This document shows positions 6,810-15,402 of a DNA stretch of 64,000 bases, piece after piece. Source of the DNA: Martinezella rhizogenes (GTDB lineage: Bacteria > Pseudomonadota > Alphaproteobacteria > Rhizobiales > Rhizobiaceae); assembly GCA_013322215.1 (NCBI GenBank), contig JAAMEZ010000058.1:682001-746000 (forward strand), given 5' to 3'. Within the stretch, counting starts at the first letter, position 1, and each line of letters starts with the position of its first letter. The notes beneath the pieces were generated by a model. The model searched no databases, was not told the origin of the DNA, and saw nothing but the letters and a program-made list of their open reading frames with translations. The position numbers and the translations under genes are program-made.

Positions 6810-8579
6810 ATGGATGGTGTATCGACGGCGGCTATAGAGGCCTCTGCCGGTGCGCAGCTATGGCCGGAGCCGGAATGGATCAAGGAAGCTGCCGATAATC
6901 GCGGCTGGGAATGGGCTCGCATCGCGTGGCGCCGATGCTGCACAGTTGCCGGAGCCTGGTTCGATTACGCCAAGGCCGACGCGGCGATAAAGCTCTTCCC
7001 GGAGATCTTTCGCCTGACGGAAGATCGCTTCGCCGGCAAGCCGTTCCGCCTCGGCCTGTGGCAGGAAATCATTGTCCGTCTGCTCGTTGGCTGGAAAGCG
7101 CCAAACGAGATCATCGACGAACAGACCGGCGAGCCGACCGTTGTTCATGTCCGGATCTTCCGGCGACTCATGCTGTGGGTGCCGCGTAAGAACGGCAAAT
7201 CCGAGTTTCTGGCAGCGCTGTCGCTGCTGTTCTTCATCCTTGACGGTGTTGTCGGCGGTCAAGGCTTTGTGTTCGCCCGCGATGAAAAGCAGGCGCGCAT
7301 CATCTTCGACAAGATGAAAGCCATGATCAGCATGTCGCCGTCCCTCGGCGATGCGCGCATGTTCAAGAAATCGATCTATCTCCCGAAGATCCGCGCGCTC
7401 TTTGAGCTGTTGTCGGGAAAACCGGAAGGTAAACACGGCAAATCGCCGACCGTCATAACCGGCGACGAAATGCATGAATGGGAGACGCCAGATCTGGCGA
7501 ACTTCCTGCGCCAGGGTACGGGCGCCCGCCTTGAGCCGATCGAGCTTTACGCTTCCACGGCTGGCGTCAAGTCGAATAAGACCGGCTATGCGCTGTGGGA
7601 GGAAAGTCAATCGATCCTTGAGGGTCGTATCGATGATCCGACAACGTTGGTCGTCATCTTCGCGCTTGCTGAAGACGATGATTGGGAGAACGAGGCTAAT
7701 TGGCCGAAGGCAAATCCCTCTCTCGGGATATCGCCGACCGTCCAATTCCTGCGGCGCGAAGCTGCAATCGCCAAGGATAACCCCCGCGCAGAGGCGCATT
7801 TCCGCTGCTACCACGCCAACCAGTGGATTGACGCGGTCGTACGCTGGCTGAACCTGAAAAAGTGGGACGCCTGCGCCGCAGACAAGACTGCATGGAAGAG
7901 ATGGCGCGACGGTAAAGAGCTGTGGGGCCGGAAATGCTTCAGCGCTTTCGACGTGTCCGCAAATCAGGACGTAACGGCGCGAATTCTCGCCTTCCCGCCT
8001 AACGAGGAATTCGATCGGTGGATTCTCTCGGCGAAATTCTGGGTGCCGGAGGATGTGGCGCCGCTGCGTAGCAAGCGCGATCGGATTTCCTACGATCAGT
8101 GGGTCAAGATGGGCGCTATCGAGCCCACACCTGGCGATTACGTCGACCAGAGCTTTGTCCAGCGTCAATTGGAAGAGGATCTGCAGAATTTCGACGTTTC
8201 GCTGATCGGCTACGATCCATGGAACGCAACGAAGCTTGTCACTGACTTACAGAAGGATGGCGTTGACGAGGAGCTGTTTCAGCTCATGCGTCAAGGCATT
8301 CCGACGCTCGGCGAGCCGACGAAGCTGTTTGAGCGCTTGGTGATGTCAGGTCAGCTCGACCACGGCGGCCACCCGGTCCTGCGTTGGATGGCAGGCAATA
8401 CCGCCGTTCGGTTCGACGAGAACCTGAACTATGCGCCGACGAAAAAGAAGTCTGCCGAGAAGATCGACGGCATTGTTGCCGGCGTCATGGCTGTCGGCCT
8501 TTCGATGGCCGAGGAACACGAGGGGCCGTCCGTTTATGAGTCGCGCGGCCTGGCGGAACTGGAAATCGAGGAACTATGA
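6810..8579 (+). CDS. Terminase large subunit
   Basis: A 589-aa packaging ATPase and nuclease. The Walker A motif VPRKNGKS is at residues 124-131 and the Walker B-type VITGDEMHEW has its acidic pair at about 219-220, as in Terminase_1 (YmfN/P27-partner) proteins. The C-terminal half contains FSAFDVSANQDVTARI, whose Asp is expected in the RNase H-like nuclease site. The length is normal for the family. The gene follows the small subunit closely and overlaps a small membrane-protein gene by four bases. Confidence 0.95.
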   Translation: MDGVSTAAIEASAGAQLWPEPEWIKEAADNRGWEWARIAWRRCCTVAGAWFDYAKADAAIKLFPEIFRLTEDRFAGKPFRLGLWQEIIVRLLVGWKAPNEIIDEQTGEPTVVHVRIFRRLMLWVPRKNGKSEFLAALSLLFFILDGVVGGQGFVFARDEKQARIIFDKMKAMISMSPSLGDARMFKKSIYLPKIRALFELLSGKPEGKHGKSPTVITGDEMHEWETPDLANFLRQGTGARLEPIELYASTAGVKSNKTGYALWEESQSILEGRIDDPTTLVVIFALAEDDDWENEANWPKANPSLGISPTVQFLRREAAIAKDNPRAEAHFRCYHANQWIDAVVRWLNLKKWDACAADKTAWKRWRDGKELWGRKCFSAFDVSANQDVTARILAFPPNEEFDRWILSAKFWVPEDVAPLRSKRDRISYDQWVKMGAIEPTPGDYVDQSFVQRQLEEDLQNFDVSLIGYDPWNATKLVTDLQKDGVDEELFQLMRQGIPTLGEPTKLFERLVMSGQLDHGGHPVLRWMAGNTAVRFDENLNYAPTKKKSAEKIDGIVAGVMAVGLSMAEEHEGPSVYESRGLAELEIEEL

Positions 8580-8764
8580 GCGAGAACAAGGAAACGGCGG
8601 CACGGCCAGAGCATCGGCGCCTTTTCGGCGCCAGCGAGGCTCTTTGTTTCATCGGCCTCGCATCGATCTTCTATGGCTGCTGGCTTATTGCGCCAGCAGT
8701 CGCGTTTAACGTCGTCGGCACCGTCTTGTTGGTGCTTGGTATCTTCATGGCGGTGCGCGGATGA
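8576..8764 (+). CDS. Small membrane protein (62 aa)
   Basis: A short protein with a charged N-terminus and two predicted hydrophobic segments (around ALCFIGLASIFYGCWLI and VVGTVLLVLGIFMA). It overlaps the large terminase gene upstream and the portal gene downstream by four bases each, so it is co-translated with them. Small two-span proteins at this position are frequent in HK97-type prophages of Alphaproteobacteria but I know no proven function. Confidence 0.65.
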   Translation: MSENKETAARPEHRRLFGASEALCFIGLASIFYGCWLIAPAVAFNVVGTVLLVLGIFMAVRG

Positions 8765-10110
8765 GCTTTCTGTCAAATCTCCTCGGCTCCAGCCGGTATC
8801 TGGAAGATTTCGGCTCGTTTAGCTCGCCGGGCGGATGGCTTGTGCGCAATATCGGGCCGAAGACGAAGGCCGGCGTTCACGTCAGTGAGCTGACGGCGCG
8901 TCACTTGCCGGTCGTTTATGCCTGCGTCAATCGCATCGGCAATCCGGTCGCACGGTTTCCGGTACGCATGTATCAGACGATCGACGATCGCAAGAAGCGC
9001 CTCCTGAACGACAACGATCATCCGCTTGCCACGGCGATAGGCTTGCGCCCGAACGAGTTCATGAGTTCCCGCACCGTGCGCAAGACCGTCCAAGGTCATG
9101 CGCTTTTGTGGGGTAACGGTTACATCGAAATTGAGCGAAATCGCCGTGGTCAGGCTGTCGGCATGTTTCCGCTGCGTCCCGAAGTCACACGCCCGGTTCG
9201 CGAGAATGGCAATCACTTCTTCCGCAGCTCCATTGACGGACAGTCGATCGAGCTTGCTGCAGAAGATGTCGTTCACATCATGGACCAGAGCCAGGATGGT
9301 TATGTCGGGCTCTCGCAGATCCATATGGCCCGTAACGCGGTCGGTATGGGTCTCGCGCTTGAGGAGTTCGGCGCCAAGTTCTTCGCCAACGACATGAAGT
9401 CCGGCGGCTTTCTCATGCATCCTGGCCGGTTGAGCGGCAACGCACGCGAAAACATCAAGGGTCGCGGCGGCGAGAAGTCCGGCTCGGCCAATCCCGGCAA
9501 GAGCCTCGACGATCAGAGCGGCTTGGAAAACGCGCACCGCGTCAAAGTGCTCGAGGAAGGGATGAAGTTCATCCAGACCACGATCCCTCCAGAAGATGCG
9601 CAGTTCCTCGGCACCCGAGAATTCCAGATTGCCGAGATCGCCCGCATTTACGACGTGCCGCTGATCCTGCTGCAGAGCCAGGAGAAGCAGACGAGCTTCG
9701 GCGCTGGCATCGAGCAGCTGATGATCGCCTTCGTTCGCCAAACCATCGATCCTTGGATCAATGCGTGGGAAGAGGAGTTGAACTACAAGCTCTTCACCGA
9801 TTCCGAGCGGGCGAATGGCTATTACGTCAAGTTCAATATGAATGCCCTGCTGCGCGGCGACATGAAGGCTCGCGCCGACTTCTACATGAAGGTCTTTGGC
9901 GTCGGCGGGCTTTCGCCGAATAACATTCTGTCCCTTGAGGACATGGACGATATCGGCCCAGCCGGTGATCACCATTTCGTCCCGGCGAACTACGTCACGC
10001 TCGAAAAGGCCACAGATCCGGATTACGCGCCGGGCAGCACCAGCGCTGCTCCCGCCGATCCGGCTTCCACCGAAAACGATGCCACCGATATCGGCGAGGA
10101 AAGCGAATGA
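8761..10110 (+). CDS. Portal protein, HK97 family
   Basis: The 449-aa product has the HK97 portal pattern: AGVHVSELTARHLPVVYACV near the N-terminus, GHALLWGNGYIEI, the central region with LALEEFGAKFFAND, and REFQIAEIARIYDVPLILL. Portals form the dodecameric ring at one capsid vertex through which DNA passes and to which the connector binds. The C-terminal tail is acidic and disordered. Length and order (terminase, portal, protease, capsid) are standard. Confidence 0.95.
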   Translation: MSFLSNLLGSSRYLEDFGSFSSPGGWLVRNIGPKTKAGVHVSELTARHLPVVYACVNRIGNPVARFPVRMYQTIDDRKKRLLNDNDHPLATAIGLRPNEFMSSRTVRKTVQGHALLWGNGYIEIERNRRGQAVGMFPLRPEVTRPVRENGNHFFRSSIDGQSIELAAEDVVHIMDQSQDGYVGLSQIHMARNAVGMGLALEEFGAKFFANDMKSGGFLMHPGRLSGNARENIKGRGGEKSGSANPGKSLDDQSGLENAHRVKVLEEGMKFIQTTIPPEDAQFLGTREFQIAEIARIYDVPLILLQSQEKQTSFGAGIEQLMIAFVRQTIDPWINAWEEELNYKLFTDSERANGYYVKFNMNALLRGDMKARADFYMKVFGVGGLSPNNILSLEDMDDIGPAGDHHFVPANYVTLEKATDPDYAPGSTSAAPADPASTENDATDIGEESE

Positions 10111-11015
10111 GATACGCGCACATCATTGCCGCGCTCATGGAAGAGCGTTGGGCCATCCAGCATGAAAAGATGCAGGTCATCATCGATTTCGTTGCCCAGC
10201 AGGCGGCTGGCGTGAAATTCGATGCCGCCGAGATCGAGGCGCGGATCGGCAAAGGCCAAGAACAGGCCGTTGCGCGCAAGGAAGGCAATGTTGCCCTGTT
10301 GCCGCTCCATGGCGTGATATCGAACCGGATGTCGCTCATGGGAGATATCTCCGGCGGCACCAGCTCGGAGGGTTTCGCGCGCAGCTTTCAGGCCGCAGTT
10401 CGTGATGACGGCATCAAGGCCATCGTCATCGATACGAATTCGCCCGGCGGCGCGGTCAGCGGCACGCCGGAATTGTCGTCGATGATTTATGCCGCGCGCG
10501 GAACAAAGCCGATCATCGCCCACGTCAACGCGAACGCAGCGAGCGCGGCTTATTGGGCGGTCACCGGAGCCGACGAGATAGTCGTGACACCGAGCGGCCA
10601 GGTCGGCTCCATTGGCGTTTTGAGCATCCATGACGATCTCAGCGCCGCCCTTGAGAAAGCCGGCGTCAAAAAGACCATTACCAAGGCCGGTGAATTCAAG
10701 ACGGATGGCAATCCATTCCAGCCGCTTTCCGAAGATGTCCAGGCTCGTATACAGGCCAAGGTCGACTCCGCCTATGACCTTTTCGTGCGCGATGTCGCCC
10801 GCAACCGCAATGTCTCGCTAGCAACCGTCCGCGAAGGCTTCGGCCGTGGCGATATGGTTGATGCTGAGCAAGCCGTCGCCGAGGGCATGGCCGATCGCGT
10901 TGCCACGCTTGAAGAAACACTGCAGCGCTTCGGCGTGTCGCTCTATGGCGCGCAGCCGCAGGCAAGACGCCGCGCCTTTGCCTCTGAGCGCGAAAAGCGC
11001 GCCCTGATGCTCTGA
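10107..11015 (+). CDS. Prohead protease, S49 (SppA/ClpP-like) family
   Basis: A 302-aa serine peptidase that matures the capsid. The S49 core is visible: VIDTNSPGGAVSGT, then HVNANAASAAYWAVTGAD with probable nucleophile Ser146, then AGEFKTDGNPFQPLS with probable general base Lys198. The pairing of an S49-type protease with an HK97-fold capsid is known in many siphoviruses. The gene overlaps the portal gene by four bases. A small hairpin lies just after its stop (11021-11033). Confidence 0.9.
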   Translation: MRYAHIIAALMEERWAIQHEKMQVIIDFVAQQAAGVKFDAAEIEARIGKGQEQAVARKEGNVALLPLHGVISNRMSLMGDISGGTSSEGFARSFQAAVRDDGIKAIVIDTNSPGGAVSGTPELSSMIYAARGTKPIIAHVNANAASAAYWAVTGADEIVVTPSGQVGSIGVLSIHDDLSAALEKAGVKKTITKAGEFKTDGNPFQPLSEDVQARIQAKVDSAYDLFVRDVARNRNVSLATVREGFGRGDMVDAEQAVAEGMADRVATLEETLQRFGVSLYGAQPQARRRAFASEREKRALML

Positions 11016-11020
11016 CCATT

Positions 11021-11037
11021 CCGACATCGTCGGTTTT
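11021..11037 (+). other. Hairpin after the protease gene
   Basis: CCGAC-ATC-GTCGG followed by TTTT, six bases after the protease stop codon and about 75 bases before the capsid start. It is short for a full terminator and may be a leaky terminator or an RNA processing or stabilising element. Confidence 0.45.
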
Positions 11038-11111
11038 CCATCGCGCTTCGGGTGCCGGGCCTGAGCGATCGTCGAGACTTGTCCCGGTGTTCAGCAAAAG
11101 AGAGGTTTTCC

Positions 11112-12404
11112 ATGCTGAAGGAACTTCGTGCGAAGCGCGCAAAACTCGTCGCCGAGATGCGCGGCATCATCCAAACTGCGGAAACTGCCGACCGCGACCT
11201 GTCCGCCGAGGAACAGGTCGCGTTCGATGAGGCGCAGGCCGAAAAGGAGAAGCTGGACAAACGCATTGCCAATCTCGAAGGCCTTGAAGCGGCCGAAAGC
11301 GCCCTTGACGAGCGCGTCGACGCGCATTCTCGCCGCGCATCCATTCCGCGCGCTGGCGGCCCGGAAGCTGCTCGTGAGTTCGAGAATATGGGCCAGTTCA
11401 TGCATGCCGTTCGTTTCAACCCGAACGATCAGCGCCTGAATTTCGTTGAGGGCGTCGGCGCGGCATCGGAAGAAGATGATCGCCGTGCTGAGATGCGTAT
11501 GGATAACGACGTGAGCGGCGGCTTTATGATTCCGCAGCAGTTCCGCAACGAGATCATGAGCGTCCCGGCGCAGGAGGCACTAGTGCGCCCGCGCGCTAAT
11601 GTTATTCCGGCAGGCTCGCCTCCGGATGCAGGCATCACCATTCCGACCCTTGATCAATCTGGTTCTGCTCCTGCCAATGTCTTCGGCGGCATGACCTTCG
11701 CATGGATAGAGGAAGGTGGCGATAAGCCGGAAACGGATGCCGATCTCGGCGCCGTCAGTCTCGTGCCGAAGGAAATCGCCGGCCATGTCACTGTCACGGA
11801 TAAATTGCTGCGCAATTGGCAGGCTGCGAGCACCTTTTTGACGACGTTGATGCGTGGCGGCGTCTCTGCGGCGGAAGATTACGCCTTCCTTCGTGGCGAC
11901 GGCGTTGCGAAGCCGCTGGGTGTTATGAATTCACCGGCACTGAAGATCGTCCATCGCGCGGCCGCCAACCAGATTTCCTACGAGGACCTGGTGGCTATGG
12001 CCGCTGTTCTTCTGATGCGCGGCGGTTCTCCGGTCTGGTCTGCGCCGCAGGCCGCTTTGCCGCAATTCGCTACCCTGAAGGATCCGCAGGGTCGCTACAT
12101 TTGGCAAGCGAACGCGGTGGAGGGTTTCGCCGGAACGCTGCTCGGCTACCCGCTCCGCTGGAACAATCGCGCGCCCGGCCTTGGGTCGAAGGGTGATGTC
12201 CTTCTGGCGGATTGGTCTCAGTACCTCATCAAGGACGGTTCCGGCCCGTTCGTGGCCGCTTCCGAGCACGTCAAGTTCCTGCAGAACAAGACCGTGATCA
12301 AGATCTTCTGGAACGTTGACGGTGCCCCCTGGCTCAAGGCGCCGTTCAAGGAAGAGAACGGCTACGAGGTATCGCCCTTCGTCGCTCTCGACGTTCCCGC
12401 CTGA
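11112..12404 (+). CDS. Major capsid protein, HK97 fold, with N-terminal scaffold (delta) domain
   Basis: The 430-aa product begins with a long coiled-coil, Ala/Glu/Lys-rich stretch (residues about 1-75) typical of the delta domain that scaffolds the procapsid and is removed by the protease. The capsid domain follows from about residue 120, including SGGFMIPQQFRNEI, AEDYAFLRGDG and WSQYLIKDGSG near the C-terminus. ATG 11112 is preferred over an earlier in-frame start at 11052 because AGAGG precedes it and the coiled coil starts there. The gene is flanked by hairpins on both sides. Confidence 0.95.
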   Translation: MLKELRAKRAKLVAEMRGIIQTAETADRDLSAEEQVAFDEAQAEKEKLDKRIANLEGLEAAESALDERVDAHSRRASIPRAGGPEAAREFENMGQFMHAVRFNPNDQRLNFVEGVGAASEEDDRRAEMRMDNDVSGGFMIPQQFRNEIMSVPAQEALVRPRANVIPAGSPPDAGITIPTLDQSGSAPANVFGGMTFAWIEEGGDKPETDADLGAVSLVPKEIAGHVTVTDKLLRNWQAASTFLTTLMRGGVSAAEDYAFLRGDGVAKPLGVMNSPALKIVHRAAANQISYEDLVAMAAVLLMRGGSPVWSAPQAALPQFATLKDPQGRYIWQANAVEGFAGTLLGYPLRWNNRAPGLGSKGDVLLADWSQYLIKDGSGPFVAASEHVKFLQNKTVIKIFWNVDGAPWLKAPFKEENGYEVSPFVALDVPA

Positions 12405-12420
12405 CCGCAACGCTGATTGA

Positions 12421-12442
12421 GCCCGGCGCGATGGCGCCGGGC
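12421..12442 (+). other. Strong GC hairpin after the capsid gene
   Basis: A perfect 9-bp stem GCCCGGCGC/GCGCCGGGC with a GATG loop, 16 bases past the capsid stop. A broken T-run (CTTTTCCTTTCC) follows about seven bases later. It may stop part of transcription or protect the capsid mRNA 3' end. Confidence 0.55.
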
Positions 12443-12483
12443 GACCAGCTTTTCCTTTCCAATCGATCCAAGAGGATTTCGCC

Positions 12484-12897
12484 ATGCGCGATTTTGCAAA
12501 TCATGTGACCGTCAAGCGCGCCATCAGCCCGGCCGCTGCGATCACCGACAATACGCCGCTGGTGTCCGCGATCGTCGATCGCAGCGGCTATGACAAGTTC
12601 ATGTTCGGCATTCTGACTGGCACTCTTGCCGATGCCGACGCGACCTTTGCCGTTCTCGTCGAGCACGGCGACGATCCGGCACTGGCCGACGCCGCACCCG
12701 TTCCCGATAGCCAGCTGACCGGCACGGAAGCGGCGGCAGGCTTCAATTTCGGCGCCGACGATCAGACGCGGAAGATCGGCTATGTCGGCCCGAAACGTTA
12801 CCTCCGCCTGACGATCACCCCGTCGAACAATGCCGGCAATGCTTTCATTGCCGCCGTCGCGATCCTTTCCGATCCGCGCTTTTTCCCGGCTCCTTAA
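12484..12897 (+). CDS. Hypothetical phage head protein (possible decoration protein)
   Basis: A 137-aa product without signal peptide, rich in beta-prone and small residues, with phrases such as SGYDKFMFGILTGTL and KRYLRLTITPSNN. I recognise it as a type often found just after the capsid gene in rhizobial prophages. Its position and probable beta fold suggest a capsid decoration or stabilisation protein, but no specific motif proves this. Its stop codon lies in the loop of a hairpin (12886-12906). Confidence 0.6.
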   Translation: MRDFANHVTVKRAISPAAAITDNTPLVSAIVDRSGYDKFMFGILTGTLADADATFAVLVEHGDDPALADAAPVPDSQLTGTEAAAGFNFGADDQTRKIGYVGPKRYLRLTITPSNNAGNAFIAAVAILSDPRFFPAP

Positions 12898-12906
12898 CGG
12901 AGCCGG
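12886..12906 (+). other. Hairpin enclosing the stop codon of the head gene
   Basis: CCGGCTCC/GGAGCCGG, an 8-bp perfect stem. Its five-base loop TTAAC contains most of the TAA stop codon (12895-12897). No T-run follows. Confidence 0.5.
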
Positions 12907-12942
12907 CATCTCCACCCAATCCTGCAATCTGAGGATTTGAAC

Positions 12943-13314
12943 ATGAGCACCAAGGACCTGATTGTCCTCTCCGAATGCGTTGACCGGCGCAATGGTCGCC
13001 GGTTTCAGCAGGGAGAGACATTCGACCCCATCCCCACGGTGGAACAGGCCAAGCGCTTGATCATCGCCGGATGCCTGCCGCAAGCGGCCTATCGACTGGC
13101 CGTCGACGCGGAAGATGACGATGATGACCGCCAGGAAGAGGAATTGAACGCAGCAAGACAGGCTGTCGAAGATGCTGCCGCAGCCGTTGCTGCGGCGCGG
13201 GCAGCATTCGATGGCGCCGCTGATGATGCCAAGCCGTCCGCAAAGGCGGCTCTCGACGAGGCGAAAGCCGTCGCCAAGGCTGCTCAGGCGGCCCTGAAGA
13301 AACTCGGCAAGTGA
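12943..13314 (+). CDS. Hypothetical phage protein with acidic hinge and Ala-rich helical tail
   Basis: A 123-aa protein in two parts: a compact N-terminal domain (residues about 1-55, containing ECVDRRNGRRFQQGETF) and, after a run of acidic residues (DAEDDDDDR), a long Ala/Lys/Glu helix probably forming a coiled coil. ATG 12943 has GAGG nine to twelve bases before it, so it is preferred over a TTG two codons earlier. It is placed between the head and connector genes. Function unknown. Confidence 0.6.
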   Translation: MSTKDLIVLSECVDRRNGRRFQQGETFDPIPTVEQAKRLIIAGCLPQAAYRLAVDAEDDDDDRQEEELNAARQAVEDAAAAVAAARAAFDGAADDAKPSAKAALDEAKAVAKAAQAALKKLGK

Positions 13315-13321
13315 GGCGAGC

Positions 13322-13921
13322 ATGACTCTTCGCGTGATCGAGCCGCCGCAGCCGTTCCTGACGCCCTCCGATATCGAAGGCATCGATCAGGATACGATTG
13401 ATGCCGTTGTCGGCGAAATCGACGGTCCCGATGGCTGGCTCGGTCGCGCGATAGGGCCGCAGACCCTTGAATTGGCGCTGAACGACTGGTGCGGTCGTCA
13501 TCTGTTGCTGCCGTGCGCGCCTATCATCGAGATCGTCAGCATCAAATATACCGATACGAACGGAACGGAGCAGACGGTCGATCCGGTGAATTATGGAAAG
13601 ACCGGCTATTACCTCTGGTTTAAGCCGAGCTGGTCGATGCCACGCCTCGGCTGTTATCCCGAAGCTGTACGTATTCGCTATCGTGCCGGCTATAACGACA
13701 CGCCCGTTGCGAATGGTGGCACTGGCCCTATTCCCTCATCGATCAAAAAGGCAGTCACGCTTTCCTGTCAGTACTTGAAGGCGCTGAGCAAGGATGACCT
13801 TTTTCTTCGTGTCGATGAAGTTGACGGCGTGGGCCGTCAGGAGTTCACGGTCTCGGATCAGGCGGCGACAATTATTCGAGATGCAGCAGACAAGCTGCTG
13901 TTCGGCTTGAGGCTCTATTGA
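13322..13921 (+). CDS. Head-tail connector (gp6-like adaptor)
   Basis: A 199-aa protein resembling gp6/gp15-type adaptor proteins that attach under the portal ring. It has an N-terminal helical part (SDIEGIDQDTIDAVVGEID), a central beta-strand region (IIEIVSIKYTDTNGTEQTV, YPEAVRIRYRAGY) and C-terminal helices (IKKAVTLSCQYLKAL), the usual architecture. Its stop overlaps the start of the next gene by one base. Order after capsid and before the tail terminator supports the call. Confidence 0.8.
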   Translation: MTLRVIEPPQPFLTPSDIEGIDQDTIDAVVGEIDGPDGWLGRAIGPQTLELALNDWCGRHLLLPCAPIIEIVSIKYTDTNGTEQTVDPVNYGKTGYYLWFKPSWSMPRLGCYPEAVRIRYRAGYNDTPVANGGTGPIPSSIKKAVTLSCQYLKALSKDDLFLRVDEVDGVGRQEFTVSDQAATIIRDAADKLLFGLRLY

Positions 13922-14262
13922 TGCTCGCAGCCAACGCCATTGCCATGCTCAATCGCCAGCTCGCGCAGCACGGCAAGACCGTCAAAGTCATGCGCGGTAC
14001 GCCTTCGGTGCCATCCGCCTCGGTCACCGCGAAAGGTTTCGTGCGCGGCGACAAGGCGGCGGACATTTCTGGTCAAAGCGGCATCCTGCAGCGCCTGAGC
14101 ACGATAGTCCTGTCGCCGACCGATTTCGCAGGCTGGCCGGCTCCGCTTCCGCAAAAGGGTGATTGGTGCGAGGTCGCCGGCCAGACGCGAACGATCATCG
14201 AATTCGACCACATTGCGCTGAATGACGTTGTGGTCCGCATAGAATTGACGGTGCAAGACTGA
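13921..14262 (+). CDS. Head-closure-like protein
   Basis: A 113-aa, mostly beta protein: KTVKVMRGTPSV, then VLSPTDFAGWPAPLPQKGDW, TRTIIEFDHIALND and VVRIELTVQD. The size, beta-barrel-like pattern and position between the adaptor and the next tail-joining gene match head-closure (stopper) proteins of siphoviruses. The start is ATG 13921 (overlapping the adaptor's TGA) rather than the TTG one codon before. The fold call is by context. Confidence 0.65.
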   Translation: MLAANAIAMLNRQLAQHGKTVKVMRGTPSVPSASVTAKGFVRGDKAADISGQSGILQRLSTIVLSPTDFAGWPAPLPQKGDWCEVAGQTRTIIEFDHIALNDVVVRIELTVQD

Positions 14263-14939
14263 TGGCGAAGTTCGAGACATTCGACCGCGATATCAAGATC
14301 GCTACTGCCGGCCTGTCGGAAGAGGCGATTTCCGCAACACTCGCGAAGTTCGCCCGCTCCGAACTGGCGCGCGTCATCCAGAGCGGCCAGGGCACGGCTG
14401 CCTATTCCCGCTTCATCAACGGCCGCGAGGGTGCGATCGAGGAAAGCGTCAAGGCGCCCGGTCCCATCGTCTATGTCTTCTCCTGGTGGGATTCGATCAT
14501 CCGCGATGCGCTCGCGGCGCTTGTGGCGGTCAGCCCTTCGAAGTCAGGCCGCTTCGTGAAATCCTTCATCGTCATCGCCAATGGCAGGCTGGTGACGGAC
14601 TTTTCCGATATCGACGGCGCATCGGAAGTGATCATCACCAATGCGCAGCCCTATGTTCGCAAGATACAGGTAGGCGCCATGAAAATGAGCGTGCCGCCAC
14701 GCATCTTCGAACAGGCCCGCAAGGCGCTCTTCGCCAAATACACGCAGCAGCTGATCAGCTGTCAGGTGACGTTCCTGAATATCGATGGCGGCGTGCATCC
14801 GCTGATCCCTTATATCCTAAAGGGCAACCAGCGCGGCGTTTCGGTCAGCAGATCCGGTCGCGCACGCGGTCGCCGCAAGGATACCGAAGCCGGCCAGCCG
14901 CTCACCTATCCGGCCCTTGTTTTGAACATGGTGCATTGA
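14262..14939 (+). CDS. Tail-completion / HK97-gp10-like protein
   Basis: A 225-aa protein that starts on the last base of the upstream stop codon. The N-terminal helical segment (EEAISATLAKFARSELARVI) and following basic region resemble minor tail or tail-completion proteins at this position. The C-terminus is strongly basic (residues about 195-215, SGRARGRRKD), which suggests contact with DNA or with negatively charged ring interiors. The next gene overlaps its stop by one base. Confidence 0.55.
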   Translation: MAKFETFDRDIKIATAGLSEEAISATLAKFARSELARVIQSGQGTAAYSRFINGREGAIEESVKAPGPIVYVFSWWDSIIRDALAALVAVSPSKSGRFVKSFIVIANGRLVTDFSDIDGASEVIITNAQPYVRKIQVGAMKMSVPPRIFEQARKALFAKYTQQLISCQVTFLNIDGGVHPLIPYILKGNQRGVSVSRSGRARGRRKDTEAGQPLTYPALVLNMVH

Positions 14940-15349
14940 TGTCCAGTCCTGAAGCTTACAGCACCATCCATGATTATCTGACGGCCGCATGGGCTGGCCC
15001 GGCACTGGCTTTCGAGAATGACGGCTTCACTCTGCCTGCCGTGCCGACGCTGTGGGTACTCGTCGAGATCTTCGGAGATATTTACGAGCAGGCGTCTATC
15101 GGCGCCGAGACGGTGACCGCAAACCTCTGGCGCGAAGAGGGCCAAATCCAGGCGCATTTCATGGCGCCGCGCGGTTCCGGAACTTTGGATGCTCGGCGAT
15201 ATGCCATGCAGTTTGCCGACCTGTTCCGTGGGCAGGAGATTGGCGACATCATCTTTGAAACCATGTCGATCGGCGCCGGCAATGCTGGCGATACGACGGG
15301 TGCCTACTTCCGCATGACCGCGACCGTCGACTGGCGCCGCGATATCTGA
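14939..15349 (+). CDS. Tail terminator-like protein
   Basis: A 136-aa product beginning at ATG 14939, which shares its A with the upstream TGA. It opens with IHDYLTAAWAG, a helix often seen in tail terminator (gpU-like, DUF4128) proteins, followed by beta strands VPTLWVLVEIF and YFRMTATVDWR. Such proteins form the ring that ends tail-tube growth and docks to the head. The position just before the tail tube gene agrees. A strong 11-bp hairpin lies after the stop. Confidence 0.7.
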   Translation: MSSPEAYSTIHDYLTAAWAGPALAFENDGFTLPAVPTLWVLVEIFGDIYEQASIGAETVTANLWREEGQIQAHFMAPRGSGTLDARRYAMQFADLFRGQEIGDIIFETMSIGAGNAGDTTGAYFRMTATVDWRRDI

Positions 15350-15353
15350 CCCC

Positions 15354-15383
15354 GCCGATATCGGTATTCCGATATCGGCTTTA
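15354..15383 (+). other. 11-bp hairpin before the tail-tube gene
   Basis: GCCGATATCGG and CCGATATCGGC (15354-15364 and 15369-15379) pair perfectly around a TATT loop, then TTTA. It sits five bases after the tail-terminator stop and 20 bases before the tail-tube start. Confidence 0.6.
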
Positions 15384-15402
15384 CCCCTGATGGAGAAAGA
15401 CC

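Noticed and set aside
12346..13383. Long antisense frames over capsid, connector and other structural genes (also 6858-8168, 8773-9975, 50670-52151 and similar)
   Set aside because: GC-rich codon bias leaves long open antisense frames. They show repeated residues, no family motifs and no promoters, and well-supported sense genes occupy the same bases.
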